From contig JAKAPJ010000006.1 of assembly GCA_021807115.1 (NCBI GenBank), forward strand, positions 1-58,991: a stretch of 58,991 nt of DNA, read 5' to 3'. Position 1 is the stretch's first letter. Every line of letters starts with the position of its first letter. The notes under the pieces are model-generated. The model saw only the letters and a program-made list of their open reading frames with translations, was not told the DNA's origin and made no database searches. A program made the position numbers and the translations under genes. Below are positions 33,750-41,286 of the stretch, one piece after another. This DNA is from Microcaldota archaeon (lineage in GTDB: Archaea > Micrarchaeota > Micrarchaeia > Micrarchaeales > Micrarchaeaceae).

Positions 33750-36700
33750 TCATGAACATCTATAGAACGGGCCTTTAACGTGGCAGCTGCTGGAGCAGCA
33801 GTACGCACCGTATGGAACCGTGCATGTTTCGCCACTGGGGCACGTGGCAGTTTTAGTGCCGCATGCGCTACACACCAATATTGATGTCGTGGTTGACACG
33901 CTGGTGGTCGTGGTAGTTAGCAGCACGACATTTGCCGGGAATGCGCCGCAGTACCCGCCGCCTGCGCCCGAAATCCCGATCACGTTGAGGACCTCATCTG
34001 TGCTGGTGGTTATGTCATTGACTGCAGGAGTGCCGCAAATACTGGAAGTGAATACGCTGGTATCGTACACAGGTGAAGTGGACTGCGCCTCTACTATGTC
34101 CTTGATAAACCCTGAGTCCCCGGAATTGTCGTATATCACATACTTAGTCTGGAAACCCGTATAACACAGCTGCGACGCCTGCTGGCCCCCTCCGGGACAT
34201 GGCGGAGACGCAGTAAAATCGCCGTTGCAGTACGATATCTGTAGGGTGAGGTCAGAGCATGGCGGCACCGACTCGAATGCCGCTGATTCAGTGACGGGTG
34301 AAGACATGTCAAGGCTGCTGGTGTACGGGTTGGTGGTCCCGCTGTAGCTGTTGGTCCCGATACCAGACCAGCGCGCAAAGGCGTTGTATGTGGAGGGAGT
34401 GGCCGTTATCTTTGGTATCAGCGTGCCTGCCTGCAGCCACTCGCTCGATGGGGATACAGTGCCACCGGCGCCTGCTATCATGGTAAGCGCATACCACCTC
34501 TCGTATGTGGCGGTGATTGTGCATGCCGAGTAGCCGGGGTTAACGGTGCCGGATGCCGCATCTGGCGCTCCGCAGCCTGATGTGCTGTACCACAGCCACT
34601 GGTCCTCGCCTGAGGTTACTGTCTCGGGGTTCGTCCATGCGAATGTGAGGGGCACGTTTGCGGGCACTGTTACCTGCACGGGCAGCTGCGACTCGGTGTA
34701 TGGCCCTAAACCGGTTACGACCAGAACAGTGTTGCCTCCGGATATGCCAGAGAGGGAACTGGGCGACGTGGCAAACGTGACCTTGATCGTAACGCCGAAT
34801 TGGGCCGTCTCCGATATACCGTTGCTGTTTACGGTAAGCGTATTGGGGTTCACGGTGCCGCTGTAGCTGCCGGTGCCGGTGCCGTCCCATGCCACAAAGG
34901 CGTTGTTTGGATCCGCGGTTGCGGTAATCGTGTGCACTGAGTCCGCAAGGACCCATTCAGATGTCGGGGTAACTGACCCACCGAAGCCCGCATTCATCTG
35001 CAGATAGTACCACTCCTTGTAAGTCGCGGTTATTGTGCATGTTGAGCTGGCCTTGAACGAGCCGCTCTGCGCGGACTGGCCGCATCCTGAAAGGCTATTG
35101 AATATCCATTGGTCGCCAGACCCCACCGTGACTGGCGAGCTATACGAGTAGCCCACATATACCCCGTTCGCAACCGTGATCGTGACAGGCATCTGGGCTT
35201 CGGTGTATTGGATGTGCTGTACAAAGACAGTATCTGCGCTCGTCTTTGTGCCAGTTAATGGGGAGGGGGACAGCGCAAAGGTTATGGAGTAAGTTGGGGT
35301 GAACTCTGCATTTTCTGTGACTGGCCCAGACATGGTGACACAGCTGGTGCAAGGGTTCGTTGTTCCGCTGTAGCTGCCTGAGCCTGTGCCGGTCCACGAC
35401 GTGAATATGTAGGACGCCCCCGCAGATGCTGATATCGAAACCCCAGTTGATGCAGGTTCCCACCCGCTTGATGGCGTCACCGTGCCGCCTGGGCCTGGGT
35501 TCATCGTGAGGTAATAGTATTCTATGTAGTTGCCCTGCTCATTGCAGGCTCCGCTCACTATGAACGAGCCGCTTTGGGACGTTCCCCCGCATGTGCCGGC
35601 AACAGAGCTGAATCCCCATTCATCCGCACCGGCAGTGAGGACAAATGGGGAATCCCATGAGTATGTGACGGTGCTGCCGCCATTGACCACTATGGTTTCC
35701 GGCAACTGGGATTCCTTGTAGTTTACGCCATCTACCGTCACAATGACCGTGGTGCCTGATACTCCCGTGAGTGAGGAGGGCGATGTGCCGAAGACTATAT
35801 CGTAATGCACAGGGAGGATTACAGTCGTTGTGGTTGTTACGGAGGTTGTGGTAGATGTGGTTACCCCGCTTGTTGCGGGGGCCGAGGCTACGGAAGTGGC
35901 GATGGTTGGAAACGATGCCGCCTGGGAGGCCAGATTTGTAATGTATGGGGGGGGATTTATGTTCACAGGGACGGCTGGGCATGCTTGTCCCAATATGGAG
36001 CCGACCGAAGTGCCTGTTGCGACCGAAAGGAGCCATGCGGCCCCGACCGATATCAGAGCGCTTACGACACCGGCTATCATCATGCCTACCGCATATCCCT
36101 GCACAGTGCCGCGCATCGCGCCAGGCATTGAATGTGATGCCATGAAGAGCACGGCGCCTATTATCAGGACCACCAGCGCGAGCAACAGGAAGATGGTGTT
36201 TACCTGGTTATAGGTACCGCATATCACGTCGCTTATCGAGTTGAGTGTCACGGCGTTTGAGTTCACATGCGTCTCGCAGTTGTACGCGCCGCCTATGCAC
36301 GGGGTTATGAACAGCTCCGTGGCGGTAGCCTGCGAAGGGAAGTTTGTTGCATCCTGCTGCAGTGGCTGTGCGCCCTCGTACCCACATATGTCGTATGTGA
36401 CCGGAGGCTGGGCGGATGATGGGAGGGTGTATGTGCTCCAGCCGACGGTGAGAGTGTTTACGCCCGTGGTTGCGGAGGTGTTGGCCAGTATGCAGTCCCC
36501 TGCTATCGTAAGGCTTGTCAGCGGATTTGCCCAGCTAGTTGTTCCCCCGCTGCAGTACGGCAGGCGAGATGGCGGCGTTGTGGGGGGGTACCACGATGGA
36601 GGCCCTATGCCAACGCAATGCCCGTAAACCCCTGTAGCTGCGCCGTTAGGTGAACCGACACTGTTTGCCAGCTCTATCCAAAGCTGGTTTGCCGACCCTG

Positions 36701-37295
36701 ATGGCGCAGTTGAGTTGAGCGTTATGTATATGAGCGTACCCTGCTTTACTACGTCGCTGGCCGCACCGCTGGAGGTGCTGAGCTGTATGGGCAATAGATC
36801 GGGGGATGTTGGAGCGACGCCAACCGGGTAGTTTGCCACGTCGGCCCCCCCTCCGGTGCTCCACCATCCGAAGAGGTAGCCGCTTGAGGAGACCTTAAGG
36901 CAGCCAGTATAAGGGCCTGGCCCGCCCGCGAGCGCTGGTGAATATCCGCTGAATGTCCCGCTGCTGGACGTGAGTGTTCCGGATGCCATGATGCAATTTA
37001 CTGGATATGGCGATGTTTGGTTGCAGGAGGGCGCGCTGATGTCCGGACAACTGTCCGTAGCGTTAGACCATATGAGCTGCCAGCTGCATGATGGCAGCTG
37101 ACCCGCCCACCATTGTCCGTTGCCGCACGAGAAACCCGAAACGCTTACCGTCAGTGGATCGTATGTGCCTGGCGCCACGGTGGCGTTGTTGTTCCACCAG
37201 GAACCGCTGACGCTCTGTGCCCGGTAGGACACCGCAAGGAACGTGAGGGCTATTGCAATAGCGATAATAGCCGTGACTGCTTTTCTGTAGCCCAT
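33750..37295 (-). CDS. Giant surface protein with internal VirB2-like hairpin and three InlB-like repeats
   Basis: 1181 residues. There is a signal peptide (about 1-27), then an extracellular domain to about 345. A VirB2-like unit spans about 347-442 (ICGTYNQVNTIFLLLALVVL, turn MPGAMRGTVQGYAVGMMIAG, then QACP). A Thr-rich linker leads to three ~170-residue repeats (about 496-1008). Each contains a YYLTMNPGPGGTVTPSSGW-like strand and a WTGTGSGSYSGTTNP-like turn, as in InlB/Flg_new-type beta-grasp repeats. A second Thr-rich linker precedes a C-terminal ~35-residue cysteine knot-like tail with ten cysteines. A GGAGGT Shine-Dalgarno sits 7 bp before the ATG. Probably an adhesin displayed on, or anchoring, the pilus. 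Confidence 0.76.
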   Translation of the reverse strand: MGYRKAVTAIIAIAIALTFLAVSYRAQSVSGSWWNNNATVAPGTYDPLTVSVSGFSCGNGQWWAGQLPSCSWQLIWSNATDSCPDISAPSCNQTSPYPVNCIMASGTLTSSSGTFSGYSPALAGGPGPYTGCLKVSSSGYLFGWWSTGGGADVANYPVGVAPTSPDLLPIQLSTSSGAASDVVKQGTLIYITLNSTAPSGSANQLWIELANSVGSPNGAATGVYGHCVGIGPPSWYPPTTPPSRLPYCSGGTTSWANPLTSLTIAGDCILANTSATTGVNTLTVGWSTYTLPSSAQPPVTYDICGYEGAQPLQQDATNFPSQATATELFITPCIGGAYNCETHVNSNAVTLNSISDVICGTYNQVNTIFLLLALVVLIIGAVLFMASHSMPGAMRGTVQGYAVGMMIAGVVSALISVGAAWLLSVATGTSVGSILGQACPAVPVNINPPPYITNLASQAASFPTIATSVASAPATSGVTTSTTTSVTTTTTVILPVHYDIVFGTSPSSLTGVSGTTVIVTVDGVNYKESQLPETIVVNGGSTVTYSWDSPFVLTAGADEWGFSSVAGTCGGTSQSGSFIVSGACNEQGNYIEYYYLTMNPGPGGTVTPSSGWEPASTGVSISASAGASYIFTSWTGTGSGSYSGTTNPCTSCVTMSGPVTENAEFTPTYSITFALSPSPLTGTKTSADTVFVQHIQYTEAQMPVTITVANGVYVGYSYSSPVTVGSGDQWIFNSLSGCGQSAQSGSFKASSTCTITATYKEWYYLQMNAGFGGSVTPTSEWVLADSVHTITATADPNNAFVAWDGTGTGSYSGTVNPNTLTVNSNGISETAQFGVTIKVTFATSPSSLSGISGGNTVLVVTGLGPYTESQLPVQVTVPANVPLTFAWTNPETVTSGEDQWLWYSTSGCGAPDAASGTVNPGYSACTITATYERWYALTMIAGAGGTVSPSSEWLQAGTLIPKITATPSTYNAFARWSGIGTNSYSGTTNPYTSSLDMSSPVTESAAFESVPPCSDLTLQISYCNGDFTASPPCPGGGQQASQLCYTGFQTKYVIYDNSGDSGFIKDIVEAQSTSPVYDTSVFTSSICGTPAVNDITTSTDEVLNVIGISGAGGGYCGAFPANVVLLTTTTTSVSTTTSILVCSACGTKTATCPSGETCTVPYGAYCCSSSCHVKGPFYRCS
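34272..35808 (-). repeat. Three tandem InlB-like protein repeats encoded in the giant surface gene
   Basis: Units occupy about 35305-35808, 34797-35302 and 34272-34796. Each begins with a strand like IVFGTSPSSLTGVSG, has ESQLPxxxxV, then a CTITATYxxWYxLTM link and ends with a TExAxF strand. They differ enough to be old duplications rather than recent slippage. Confidence 0.7.
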
Positions 37296-37301
37296 AGCAC
37301 T

Positions 37302-37307
37302 ACCTCC
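37302..37307 (-). promoter_or_regulatory. Strong Shine-Dalgarno before the 1181-residue gene
   Basis: GGAGGT on the minus strand is 7 bp from the ATG at 37295, an unusually perfect site for this window and a firm support for the start. Confidence 0.65.
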
Positions 37308-37405
37308 AAGTTTGACCTGCCCTCTCGTATATAGTCGCCTCTGCCCTTATTATCTGGATAAAAAGGTTTAACTATGTGTCGATAGAAAGGCGGCCTGAGC
37401 CGAAG

Positions 37406-39154
37406 CTATGCGCAAAGGGACATCACTCCCGCCACAGTGTTGCCCGTGGCCACAGCTATCAGCCATATCGATAGGGAGGATACCACTGTGGCCACTACAC
37501 CCACAAGCAGGAAACCTACCGCATAGCCCCTGACCGTACCCCTGAACGCGCCGGGCAGTGCAGATGAGCCGGCATACATAACTGCGCCAAGCAACATGAT
37601 TACCAGGGCGAGAAGCAGAAACGCCACGTTTATGCTCGTGTATAGGTTGCACGTTATTGATGCCAGGGCGCCGAACGGGATATTTGCGGTGGCTATCAGG
37701 GCATTGCTTACAGTGGGGGGCGGCGGAGGGGGGATTACCGAGGCTGGCGGATAGAGCGAATAGCTGTCGCATGCAATAGAATTGCATGAAAACACTATTG
37801 TGGAGAAGAATGGCGACACCACGTTGACCGCGGGCACCTGCGCGGACGAAGGGCCGCTGAACGTCTGCATATAGTCGTAGCCGCACACCAAGTAGTTGCC
37901 GGATGCGAGGTACTGGGTATTGAGGGGCTGCTGGTAAAAAAGCCCGCCATTGCTGCCGTATGGGAGTGGAGGGTAAGCATCAAGGATGCACGGCGGGGAG
38001 ACGGGCGCCGAGGTGCCGCAAGACGGGGGAGGTATGGAGTTTTCCGGAGATACGCAGCCGCTTGACTGGGTGGAAAACTCTAGGATGCAGGTAGCGCCTG
38101 ATGTGCAGACATTCGTATTGCCGGTAAAAGAGTAGAAGTTGCTGCCTCCCTGGAAGCTGGCGATAGGGGCATCGCCAAGGGAGAATGTGGTGGGGGTGAA
38201 ATATGACACCAGGCCATAGCTTGATCCTATCGCATTGACGGAGAATTCGGTGGAGCCCACAAATGTGGCGGATGCGCCGGACGAGGATGTCGAATAGTAG
38301 CCGCATGCCTCGTACGGGTTTGCGCTGGGCGGTATGGTGTTTGGTGTCAGGTACACCAAGACATTGACAGGGGTCTGCTGCACAGTGGTGCTGAGCGGAA
38401 GCGTGTTTGGGGTCAGGAAGCATGGGAGGGTGGTTGGCGCGGTTGCGCTGCACAGGGGCAGGGTGCTTATGCTCCCGGGGCATTCCGCATAAACCGGCTG
38501 TTGGAGCAGGACCATGCAGAATCCGTATGCGCAATTCTGTGTTGGGGACTGCCCCTGACTCTGTATGACATTCTGCACAGTGAACGTTATGTTTGTGGAT
38601 GCGCCCGGTATTACCTGCGCGGCGCCGGTAGTTACGGTGCCCACCGTGGTGCCGAAGTTCACTGTCACTGTGTTTATGGCGCCGCTGGACGGGGGGGAGC
38701 CTTGGAGATTTGCGCTGAATGTGACACCGGACACTATGACATTGTAGCCGCAATATTCGTAAAAGCCCGGAGAGTTGAGGTACTGTGTACCAGAGGTTAG
38801 GGGGTTGGCCCCGGATGTGGAATAGGAAACTGCACAGAAGGTCGTGTCCTGCGACGAGCACAGGGGGATAGAGAGCGAACCATCCGGATTTATGGGATAT
38901 TGGCATGCTGATGATCCGGTAGCTGAAACCGGATCCATTTCTATAAGCGTGTTGCACTGGCCGCAGGGGCTTGCGCCGTACGAGACCGTGAACGGCTGGC
39001 CCTGCAGGGCGATCATGTTAGGGGCTATTGACGGGCCGGAGCTGGCGGTGACAGTTATGTACTGCGCGTTGGCAGCTAGCGCGGCTATGGAGCATAATGC
39101 AAGAAGGAGAAGCGCTATGTACCTTGCGCGCGCGAAGGCGCCCAATCTGGACAT
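37406..39154 (-). CDS. Surface protein with C-terminal VirB2-like hairpin
   Basis: 582 residues from ATG 39154 (GTG 39166 is possible). The signal peptide ends near LAANAQ. The long extracellular region (about 35-480) repeats the cysteine motif seen in the other giants: GFYEYCGYNV, YEACGYYSTS and GNYLVCGYDY. The last ~90 residues are the VirB2-like unit: CNLYTSINVAFLLLALVIML, turn LPGAFRGTVRGYAVGFLLVG, then SLCA as the terminus. Unlike the other two giants nothing follows the hairpin. It is probably a pilin-related subunit carrying an N-terminal surface domain. Confidence 0.76.
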   Translation of the reverse strand: MSRLGAFARARYIALLLLALCSIAALAANAQYITVTASSGPSIAPNMIALQGQPFTVSYGASPCGQCNTLIEMDPVSATGSSACQYPINPDGSLSIPLCSSQDTTFCAVSYSTSGANPLTSGTQYLNSPGFYEYCGYNVIVSGVTFSANLQGSPPSSGAINTVTVNFGTTVGTVTTGAAQVIPGASTNITFTVQNVIQSQGQSPTQNCAYGFCMVLLQQPVYAECPGSISTLPLCSATAPTTLPCFLTPNTLPLSTTVQQTPVNVLVYLTPNTIPPSANPYEACGYYSTSSSGASATFVGSTEFSVNAIGSSYGLVSYFTPTTFSLGDAPIASFQGGSNFYSFTGNTNVCTSGATCILEFSTQSSGCVSPENSIPPPSCGTSAPVSPPCILDAYPPLPYGSNGGLFYQQPLNTQYLASGNYLVCGYDYMQTFSGPSSAQVPAVNVVSPFFSTIVFSCNSIACDSYSLYPPASVIPPPPPPTVSNALIATANIPFGALASITCNLYTSINVAFLLLALVIMLLGAVMYAGSSALPGAFRGTVRGYAVGFLLVGVVATVVSSLSIWLIAVATGNTVAGVMSLCA

Positions 39155-39257
39155 TTTGCACCACACATGCTTGACTTGCGGCGGCCGCGCGTGCCGCGGC
39201 GCACCCAGATAGTCTTGTGCGGCGCAGCTTAAAAATCCTACCTTGGGCGAGGCGGTC

Positions 39258-39647
39258 TCAGGAGAGCGGGCTTGGGCAAATCGCTATTATGTCCGCAACA
39301 GTGTTACCGGTTATGACCTGCAGTATCCATGGCGCAGCCATGCCTATTATCGCGCCGGCGGTGCCGCCTATGACCAGCCCCATGGCATACGCCTGCACTG
39401 CGCCTCTGGTCTGACCCGGCAGAAGGTTTGCCCCGGCATATAGGGCGCCGCCGAGTATCATGAGCATTAGGGCAAGCACGAACATTATTGTGTTTACGAC
39501 GAAATAGATGCTGCACAGGCTATTGGTTATGGCGCCCTGCAGCACAATGGCGCCTGCCTGGGCATGTGAGGTGCCGAAAACCGCGGGCAATAGGAGCATT
39601 GCTAGCTGCGCTATCCTGACCCATGAGCCACTGATTCGCATGCCCAT
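39258..39647 (-). CDS. VirB2/TrbC-like pilin (D)
   Basis: 129 residues from ATG 39647 (ATG 39641 is equally possible; the TTG/ATG-rich extension up to 39725 overlaps the promoter). The signal peptide ends near TSHAQ. The mature part has SLCSIYFVVNTIMFVLALML, the turn LPGQTRGAVQAYAMGLVIGG, a second helix with AAPWILQVITG, and ends ICPSPLS. It is the first gene of the minus-strand run and lies 92 bp before the giant pilin-fusion gene. Confidence 0.8.
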   Translation of the reverse strand: MGMRISGSWVRIAQLAMLLLPAVFGTSHAQAGAIVLQGAITNSLCSIYFVVNTIMFVLALMLMILGGALYAGANLLPGQTRGAVQAYAMGLVIGGTAGAIIGMAAPWILQVITGNTVADIIAICPSPLS

Positions 39648-39700
39648 ATAAACCACATCAGGCGGCTGGCGCGCCTGTGCATTTCTGTTTTGGCTTGAAC

Positions 39701-39710
39701 TATTTAAATA
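39701..39710 (-). promoter_or_regulatory. TATA box for pilin D
   Basis: TATTTAAATA, palindromic, lies about 55-60 bp before ATG 39647, giving an expected leader of about 30 nt. It marks the head of the secretion-like locus. Confidence 0.5.
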
Positions 39711-39723
39711 CCTTTTTGGTAGC

Positions 39724-39732
39724 AATATATAG
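39724..39732 (+). promoter_or_regulatory. TATA box for the 39.8 kb gene
   Basis: AATATATAG on the plus strand lies about 60 bp before ATG 39790. Initiation near 39755 would fall after the upstream TTG at 39745 and so supports the ATG at 39790. Confidence 0.45.
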
Positions 39733-39789
39733 TGCGTTAGGCACTTGGTGCCGACGTATATTGGTGCTCTGTTGGGGCCAAACTACAAT

Positions 39790-40638
39790 ATGCGCATTGT
39801 CATAGCTCTCTGCACCGGGGCGCTGCTGCTTGCCGTTCCGGCGGCCGGAACCGTAACCCTTACCGGAGGGTGTTCGGGCAGCGGAAGGGTTAACTCTAGC
39901 TACATATCATTCGACTTGGCTAACAGCGGAAACGACACTGCGGCGAACATGACGGTCGTACCGGACTTCCCGGGCCTGAGCCCGTACAACTCTGTGGAGA
40001 CAGTTGCGGCCCTGGGCCCGTCCAATTCCACGCTCTTGACTTTCTACTTCGCGGCGGCCCCATATCCGGGGGGATACGCAGGGGCGTTCTTCGTCACCTA
40101 TATGGAAGGGATACAGACGTTTTCAGCCACATTCCCATGCAGCGGGATGTCCGTGGGGCACGTGGCGCAGAGCAGGGTATTCGTGGCCAATGTGACAAGG
40201 AACCCCTCGGGCACGATACAGGCGCTTGTGCTGAATCCATACGCATCGAGGATGAACGTGACGGTATACCCATTCCTGCCGCTGGAATTCAACGTAAGCC
40301 CGATGAACCAGACGGTGAGCGTGCCAGCGCTGAGCAGGAGCTATGTGACATTCAACATGAGCGGCAGGCAGGCTAAGGACACGTCCTTCTCCGCAGGTAT
40401 TGGCGTGTCGTACGTCTTGAACGACACGCACTACAGCATGGTATCGATATTCAAGCTAAACTACCAGCCCACATTACTTGGGGCCGTGACGCCTTACGTG
40501 CCGTACGTTATCGTCGGAGTGGCGGTATTGGTAATCGTGGCGCTGGTAGTCGCATCTGTGGTGCATAGCCACGGCAAGAAAGAGGATGGCAAGCATGAGA
40601 AGACCGTACATAACGATGGTAATACCAACCCTCAATGA
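39790..40638 (+). CDS. Secreted protein with C-terminal membrane anchor
   Basis: 282 residues from ATG 39790. A signal peptide (MRIVIALCTGALLLAVPAAG) is followed by a ~215-residue extracellular beta-rich region. This has about a dozen Asn-X-Ser/Thr sites and two cysteines (GGCSGSG, FPCSGMS). One membrane helix (about 236-260) and a basic/acidic cytoplasmic tail with KKEDGKHEK complete it. It is similar in layout to archaeal S-layer-associated or CARDB-like proteins. The family is not identified. Its 3' end overlaps the glycosyltransferase gene by 44 bp, so the two are co-transcribed. Confidence 0.72.
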   Translation: MRIVIALCTGALLLAVPAAGTVTLTGGCSGSGRVNSSYISFDLANSGNDTAANMTVVPDFPGLSPYNSVETVAALGPSNSTLLTFYFAAAPYPGGYAGAFFVTYMEGIQTFSATFPCSGMSVGHVAQSRVFVANVTRNPSGTIQALVLNPYASRMNVTVYPFLPLEFNVSPMNQTVSVPALSRSYVTFNMSGRQAKDTSFSAGIGVSYVLNDTHYSMVSIFKLNYQPTLLGAVTPYVPYVIVGVAVLVIVALVVASVVHSHGKKEDGKHEKTVHNDGNTNPQ

Positions 40639-41278
40639 GGAGCGGAACATAGGCAAACTGCTCGGCAGCGTTAAGGGCGAGCTTAGGAAGTACGACTACG
40701 AGATAATAGTAGTTGACGGCGGGGCGGGCGGCCCGTCAACGGACAGGACCGTGGACATAGCGAGAAAGGATGGGGCTAGGATAATTTACGACGACAAAGG
40801 AAAGGGCTCGGCCCTGATACGCGGCTTCGCCGCCGCGAGGGGCGACATCATAATATCAATGGACGCGGACCTGTCAAACAGGCCAAACGAGCTCAGGCTA
40901 CTGATAGCAGGGATAGAGGCGGGCTACGACATATGCGTCGGGTCAAGGTTCCTCACGGGAGGCGGGTCATCGGACATGCCGCTGCTCAGGGTAATCGGCA
41001 ACAAGGCATTTGTGATGCTGGTTAACCTAATATACCGCGCAGAGTACACGGACATGTGCTATGGGTACAGGAGCTTCTCAAGGAAGGCGATAAGGAGGAT
41101 AAGGCTTACCGAAAGGGGGTTCGGGATAGAGACGGAGATCAACATAAAGGCGAAAAAGTCTGGGCTGCGGGTGCTGGAGGTGCCCAGCTTCGAGAAGAAG
41201 CGCGCCGCGGGGGAGGCGAAGCTCAGGACGCTAAGCGACGGCTGGCAGATACTGAAGACGATAGCCAAGAACATGTGA
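40595..41278 (+). CDS. Family 2 glycosyltransferase (dolichyl-phosphate sugar synthase-like)
   Basis: 227 residues from ATG 40595. It is a GT-A fold: MVIPTLNEERNIGKLL at the start, then the nucleotide-sugar strand EIIVVDGG with an unusual short insert (AGGPS) before TDRTVD. The metal-binding DAD lies in ISMDADLSNRP, and there is a CYGYRSFSRKA segment late in the domain. Dolichol-phosphate mannose/glucose synthases have this size and pattern. It should load sugar onto a lipid carrier on the cytoplasmic face for the GT-C enzyme nearby. No membrane anchor is seen. Confidence 0.85.
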   Translation: MRRPYITMVIPTLNEERNIGKLLGSVKGELRKYDYEIIVVDGGAGGPSTDRTVDIARKDGARIIYDDKGKGSALIRGFAAARGDIIISMDADLSNRPNELRLLIAGIEAGYDICVGSRFLTGGGSSDMPLLRVIGNKAFVMLVNLIYRAEYTDMCYGYRSFSRKAIRRIRLTERGFGIETEINIKAKKSGLRVLEVPSFEKKRAAGEAKLRTLSDGWQILKTIAKNM

Positions 41279-41286
41279 GGCTGGCC

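Noticed and set aside
37980-38957. 325-residue minus-strand frame
   Set aside because: Shadow of the pilin-fusion gene in another frame. It has no start context or domain.
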